Shown here piece by piece: positions 7,198 through 9,348 of a stretch of DNA of 9,348 nucleotides. The stretch comes from an uncultured beta proteobacterium. GTDB lineage: Bacteria > Pseudomonadota > Gammaproteobacteria > Burkholderiales > Rhodocyclaceae. The stretch spans positions 1 through 9,348 of the forward strand of contig CAIVZW010000653.1 of the NCBI GenBank assembly GCA_903910495.1, given 5' to 3'. The translations under genes were made by a program, and so were the position numbers. A model generated the notes under the pieces. The model saw only the letters and a list, made by a program, of their open reading frames with translations, had not been told where the DNA came from and made no database searches. Position 1 is the first letter of the stretch. Every line of letters begins with the position of its first letter.

Positions 7198-7202
7198 TCT
7201 CC
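7198..7202 (-). promoter_or_regulatory. Ribosome binding site deciding the permease start
   Basis: GGAGA on the minus strand, seven bases before ATG 7190. It supports the shorter permease and argues against the in-frame ATG at 7223. Confidence 0.6.
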
Positions 7203-7250
7203 ATTTTGACCATACAGCGTCATGCCGTATGTCTCTATCCGGTTAATCGT

Positions 7251-7274
7251 AGGGAGCGATTATCAGGGCTCCCT
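7251..7274 (-). promoter_or_regulatory. Leader hairpin upstream of the ABC permease
   Basis: AGGGAGC (7251-7257) and GCTCCCT (7268-7274) are a perfect 7-bp inverted repeat with a 10-nt loop in the untranslated leader of the ABC operon. There is no T-run after it on the minus strand, so it is not an intrinsic terminator. It may be an operator half or simply leader structure. The rest of the leader shows no riboswitch I recognise. Confidence 0.35.
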
Positions 7275-7363
7275 GTCACTATTCTGATGGCAATTCATCG
7301 GACCATGCAAATTCTCTGCTCGCCACCTGGACAAGCAGATGAGTCACTGCAAATACAAGTTTG

Positions 7364-7378
7364 TGGAAACGTTTACAT
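7364..7378. promoter_or_regulatory. LacI/GalR-family-like operator, copy 2 (promoter-distal)
   Basis: TGGAAACGTTTACAT, identical over 15 bp to the copy at 7396-7410. The core GGAAACGTTTAC is a near-perfect dyad around a central CG, the hallmark of LacI-family sites. It lies about 30-44 bases downstream of the predicted ABC operon start, and 32 bp (about three helical turns) from the other copy, so both face the same side of the DNA. Confidence 0.65.
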
Positions 7379-7395
7379 GCTAGATCAAAAAAATA

Positions 7396-7410
7396 TGGAA
7401 ACGTTTACAT
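7396..7410. promoter_or_regulatory. LacI/GalR-family-like operator, copy 1 (overlaps transcription start)
   Basis: TGGAAACGTTTACAT, identical to the copy at 7364-7378. It covers the predicted +1 (about 7408) of the minus-strand ABC promoter, a position where a bound repressor would block initiation. The regulator would have to be a LacI-family protein, none of which is encoded in the window; the local GntR-type regulator belongs to another family with different known sites. Confidence 0.65.
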
Positions 7411-7414
7411 TAAT

Positions 7415-7443
7415 ATTATTGAAAATTCATTATTAATTGTCAA
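7415..7443 (-). promoter_or_regulatory. Sigma-70 promoter of the ABC-enolase operon
   Basis: On the minus strand a perfect -35 TTGACA (7443-7438), a 17-nt spacer and -10 AATAAT (7420-7415, five of six matches to TATAAT), in a very AT-rich stretch. The predicted start is near 7408. It faces the permease gene, and the operators described at 7396-7410 and 7364-7378 lie at and after its start. Confidence 0.7.
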
Positions 7444-7535
7444 CAAAAAATACAGTGTTGGCACATCACTACGATCCTTGCGGAAGACGGCTCTATGCGG
7501 TGCGGTCACCGGCTGCCCTTAGCGTCAAAGGCAAT

Positions 7536-7560
7536 TTCGCGCTTAGACTGCCAGCGCGAA
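7536..7560 (-). terminator. Possible termination hairpin after gntR
   Basis: TTCGCGCT (7536-7543) and AGCGCGAA (7553-7560) form a perfect 8-bp GC-rich stem with a 9-nt loop, 44 bases past the gntR stop in its direction of transcription. No run of T follows, so it is at best a weak or factor-assisted terminator; an operator-like role cannot be excluded. The rest of 7445-7603 shows nothing I recognise. Confidence 0.4.
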
Positions 7561-7603
7561 CACGGTGTGCAAAGAATCGTCACGATCAGACACTCTGGAC
7601 GAA

Positions 7604-8239
7604 CTATCGAGAGTGCAGCAAGGCGTGCTTGAAAGACAGCACATGGGCCTCGACAACTGCAACAACAGCATCGCCATCGGCTCTGGACAGCGCATCAATG
7701 ATGCTTCGATGTTCAGCCTGAACCTCTTCCAGGTGGCCTTCTGTCATCAGGGAAATCGCCCAGAAACGCTGTGACCGGGCGTGAAGTACTTTGAGAATCT
7801 CCGTCAATACCTGGTTTCTCGCCGCCAAGGCGATCTGTTCATGGAACAGACGATCCAGATTCATGACCAGTTCCATGTTGCGGCAGGAGACGGCTTCATC
7901 AAATTCCTGTAACAGAGCCCTGAGCTGTTCCAGTTCTGTCTCGGTGATTTTCGTTGCAGCAAGACGTGCGCATAGCTTCTCGTTGGCCAGACGTACTTCG
8001 ATCAGCTCCAATGCATTATCGATCGACAAGGGCGCGACCATTACCCCTTTGCGCGGAATGATCTGAACCAGTCCCTCGTTGGACAGACGGTGCAGTGCAT
8101 GGTTGATCGGCGTACGTCCGAACGACAATTCATGCATCAGACTGGCGGTGTTCAGATAATTCCCCGGCGTGTATACCAGAGTGGTCAGCCTTTCCTTCAG
8201 CCGGGTGTAGGCCAGTTCATTTTGAGACAGATTTTGCAT
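7604..8239 (-). CDS. GntR-family transcriptional regulator, FadR subfamily (FCD domain)
   Basis: A 211-residue ligand-responsive DNA-binding regulator. The N-terminal winged helix-turn-helix covers about 8-70 (TASLMHELSFGRTPINHALH then EGLVQIIPRKGVMVAPL, the standard GntR pattern). The all-helical FCD effector domain follows with Arg83 (LIEVRLANE) and the four metal-ligand positions of the metal-binding subgroup: Asp129 and His133 (NLDRLFHEQI), His177 (QAEHRSII) and His199 (EAHVLSFKH). Such regulators usually sense organic acids bound through the metal. It lies between an ABC operon and a divergent TRAP gene and probably controls one or both. Start: ATG 8239 has AAAGG a few bases upstream; ATG 8269 would add ten basic residues but has no ribosome binding site; a TTG at 8290 is unlikely. 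Unlike the transport genes it is followed by a gap of over 400 nt to the permease. Confidence 0.9.
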   Translation of the reverse strand: MQNLSQNELAYTRLKERLTTLVYTPGNYLNTASLMHELSFGRTPINHALHRLSNEGLVQIIPRKGVMVAPLSIDNALELIEVRLANEKLCARLAATKITETELEQLRALLQEFDEAVSCRNMELVMNLDRLFHEQIALAARNQVLTEILKVLHARSQRFWAISLMTEGHLEEVQAEHRSIIDALSRADGDAVVAVVEAHVLSFKHALLHSR

Positions 8240-8240
8240 G

Positions 8241-8264
8241 CGCCCCTTTCTTTGGGGCGTTTTT
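8241..8264 (+). terminator. Terminator-like hairpin at the gntR start (plus-strand sense)
   Basis: CGCCCC (8241-8246), loop TTTCTTT, GGGGCG (8254-8259), then five T: the form of an intrinsic terminator for plus-strand (antisense) transcription. In the gntR mRNA the same palindrome sits just before AUG 8239 and includes the GAAAGGGG ribosome binding site, which it could hide. Confidence 0.5.
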
Positions 8265-8330
8265 CTCATAGGCTTAACTAATTTCGGCAAAGATCACTCC
8301 ACGCAACAGGGTGTCAGATCCGGATGAACC

Positions 8331-8359
8331 GTTATCTCAATGGTAATCCGAAAAATCAA
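8331..8359 (-). promoter_or_regulatory. Candidate promoter of gntR
   Basis: Minus strand TTGATT (8359-8354), 17-nt spacer, GATAAC (8336-8331); each box matches the sigma-70 consensus at four of six positions. The predicted start is near 8325, giving a leader of about 85 nt to ATG 8239. Its -35 box is one base away from the -35 box of the divergent TRAP promoter, so a single bound protein could affect both. Confidence 0.45.
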
Positions 8360-8360
8360 G

Positions 8361-8390
8361 TTGACTTAGTATAAACCAGATGATTAGAAT
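8361..8390 (+). promoter_or_regulatory. Candidate promoter of the TRAP transporter gene
   Basis: TTGACT (8361-8366), 18-nt spacer, TAGAAT (8385-8390); five of six matches in each box. The predicted start is near 8397, leaving a structured leader of about 165 nt before the dctP-like gene. In the spacer, TAGTATAAACCA (8367-8378) loosely resembles the TNGT...ACNA half-sites of FCD regulators, but with a 4-bp instead of the usual 2-3-bp centre. Confidence 0.55.
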
Positions 8391-8393
8391 CAC

Positions 8394-8407
8394 TGTGAAA
8401 TTTCACA
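8394..8407. promoter_or_regulatory. Perfect 14-bp palindrome over the TRAP transcription start
   Basis: TGTGAAATTTCACA equals its own reverse complement over all 14 bases. It lies just after the -10 box of the TRAP promoter and covers the predicted +1, an ideal repressor position. The TGTGA/TCACA arms recall CRP, but the centre is 4 bp and not 6, so a CRP site is unlikely. The neighbouring GntR-type protein is the obvious candidate. Confidence 0.6.
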
Positions 8408-8442
8408 CTTTATGTAGTGCACAGAGCCGTAAAATAGTTGTG

Positions 8443-8528
8443 GCGCTGGTTTTTGCCCAAACCCGTTCGGGTTGGCGATGACTGGGCAGCTTGGCAAGCG
8501 CACCACGGGGATAACGGGAATCCGTGGT
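8443..8528 (+). promoter_or_regulatory. Structured leader upstream of the TRAP gene
   Basis: Several complementary blocks follow closely: GCGCT (8443-8447) with AGCGC (8497-8501); TGCCCA (8454-8459) with TGGGCA (8483-8488); CCAA-A-CCC (8457-8464) with GGGTTGG (8469-8475) around a GTTC loop; GCTTGGCAAGC (8489-8499); and ACCACGG (8502-8508) with CCGTGGT (8522-8528). Some share bases and so exclude each other. I do not recognise a known riboswitch or leader class, and there is no T-run that would make it a standard attenuator. Confidence 0.35.
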
Positions 8529-8563
8529 TCGATTTATATCCCCGTTCTACAGGAACCATCGTC

Positions 8564-9348
8564 ATGAAAAAACGTTTAGTCCTCACTATGGCTCTGGCCG
8601 CGTTACTGAGCACCGCGGGATATGCTCAAACCTTGCCCAAGACCCAGCTTAAAGTGGTCGGCGGCCTGAGCAACCTCTCCGCTTACAACGATTACGAAAA
8701 ACCATTCTGGACCCAGGTCGTACCGTCGCTATCCAATGGACAAATCACGGTAGAGATCAAGGGCTTCAATGAAATGGGGCTGAAGGGGCCTGAACTTCTG
8801 CGCCTGATGTCGCAGGGTGTCATCGAGTTCGGTACGGCCACTCTATCTTATTTCGCCAGCGACAATCCGATCAATGAAGCTGCGGATCTGGCGGGGCTGA
8901 CTGCCGACGCCAAGTCGGCGCGCGCGGTTGTCGATGCCTTCGAACCCGTCTATCAAAAATTCTATGGCCCAACCAGCGGAATCAAATTGCTCGGGATTTC
9001 GCCCTATCCGGCGCAGGTCCTGTTCTGCAATGCCGAGATCAAGTCGCTGGCTGACATCAAGGGCAAGAAAGTACGTACCAGCAGCCGCACGCAGGCCGAA
9101 TTCATCGAAGCACTGGGCGGTTCCAGCGTAACCATGGCTTTTGGCGAAGTCGTTCCGGCCATGCAGAACAAGGTCGTCGATTGCGCCATTACCGGCTCGC
9201 TCTCGGGATATTCCGCGAAGTGGTATGAAGTCTCTACCCACCTGTACGCCTTGCCCATCAACTGGAATTCGCAGATTCACGGCGTTAACCAGAAGGCCTG
9301 GAACAAGCTAGACCCCAAGGTTCAGACCTTCCTGCAGACCAATATCAA
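8564..9348 (+). CDS. TRAP transporter substrate-binding protein, DctP family (3' partial)
   Basis: Periplasmic binding protein of a tripartite ATP-independent periplasmic transporter, which imports carboxylates with a sodium gradient; the small and large membrane subunits presumably follow beyond the window. 261 complete codons are present with no stop. The signal peptide is MKKRLVLTMALAALLSTAGY-A, cleaved before QTLPK (after residue 21). Family signatures: GLKGPELLRLMSQGVIEFGT, the conserved Arg171 in KGKKVRTSSRTQAEFIEALG that grips the substrate carboxylate, then FGEVVPAMQNKVVDCAITG. AGGAA (8551-8555) precedes the ATG by eight bases and settles the start. Divergent from gntR, with its own promoter. 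The substrate is unknown but should be an organic acid. Confidence 0.93.
   Translation, partial: MKKRLVLTMALAALLSTAGYAQTLPKTQLKVVGGLSNLSAYNDYEKPFWTQVVPSLSNGQITVEIKGFNEMGLKGPELLRLMSQGVIEFGTATLSYFASDNPINEAADLAGLTADAKSARAVVDAFEPVYQKFYGPTSGIKLLGISPYPAQVLFCNAEIKSLADIKGKKVRTSSRTQAEFIEALGGSSVTMAFGEVVPAMQNKVVDCAITGSLSGYSAKWYEVSTHLYALPINWNSQIHGVNQKAWNKLDPKVQTFLQTNI

Noticed and set aside
7224..7410. Possible TPP riboswitch in the long leader of the NMT1-like ABC operon
   Set aside because: The conserved CUGAGA and other thi-box core motifs are not present on the minus strand, and the enolase gene does not fit thiamine salvage.
8367..8378. Canonical FadR/VanR-type operator TNGT-N-ACNA
   Set aside because: The half-sites TAGT and ACCA are present but spaced by 4 bp and not symmetrical; too weak for a feature of its own.
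8394..8407. CRP (cAMP receptor protein) binding site
   Set aside because: The TGTGA and TCACA arms are separated by 4 bp where CRP needs 6, and a site over +1 is not a CRP activation position. Kept only as an unassigned palindrome.
8410..8613. Small minus-strand frame in the gntR-TRAP intergenic region
   Set aside because: It runs against the TRAP signal peptide and the structured leader, has no ribosome binding site and resembles nothing.
1..9348. CRISPR array, tRNA, rRNA, toxin-antitoxin or phage-defence system
   Set aside because: No spaced direct-repeat array, no cloverleaf or rRNA sequence, and no defence-type protein domains were seen on either strand.

Overview
The window is chromosomal DNA from a Gram-negative proteobacterium. 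A betaproteobacterium of the Burkholderiales is my best guess, from the high-GC signalling genes, the many periplasmic solute-binding proteins (one ABC, one TRAP) and the style of the proteins; no marker gene fixes the taxon. It holds two blocks that look unrelated.

Left block (1 to about 3110, plus strand, signalling): the C-terminal part of a NarX-type sensor histidine kinase runs in from the left edge and overlaps a NarL/LuxR-type response regulator by 26 nt. After a 94-nt gap with a strong inverted repeat comes a PAS-containing HisKA histidine kinase. This kinase stops just where a receiver domain should follow. The start of that receiver is readable in another frame and then decays, so the gene looks like a broken hybrid kinase.

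Right block (3175 to 9348, transport and catabolism): five minus-strand genes read right to left as a GntR/FCD regulator, then, after a 413-nt gap, an ABC permease, a periplasmic solute-binding protein and an ATPase of the NitT/TauT (SsuABC-like) family, and last an enolase-superfamily (MR/MLE) enzyme. Divergent from the regulator, a TRAP transporter solute-binding protein (DctP family) starts on the plus strand and runs off the right edge. FCD regulators, TRAP transporters and MLE-type enolases all commonly deal with carboxylates, so the simplest reading is a regulated cluster for uptake and conversion of one or more organic acids. The substrate cannot be read from the sequence.

The regulatory DNA is rich. 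The ABC promoter has a perfect -35 box, and two identical 15-bp LacI-family-like operators lie at and just past its predicted start. The gntR and TRAP promoters are back to back with -35 boxes one base apart, and a perfect 14-bp palindrome covers the predicted TRAP transcription start. The enolase gene is clearly lower in GC than its neighbours and lies next to the broken kinase, which suggests that an acquired segment has its edge near 2900-3180. I saw no tRNA, rRNA, CRISPR array or recognisable transposase.
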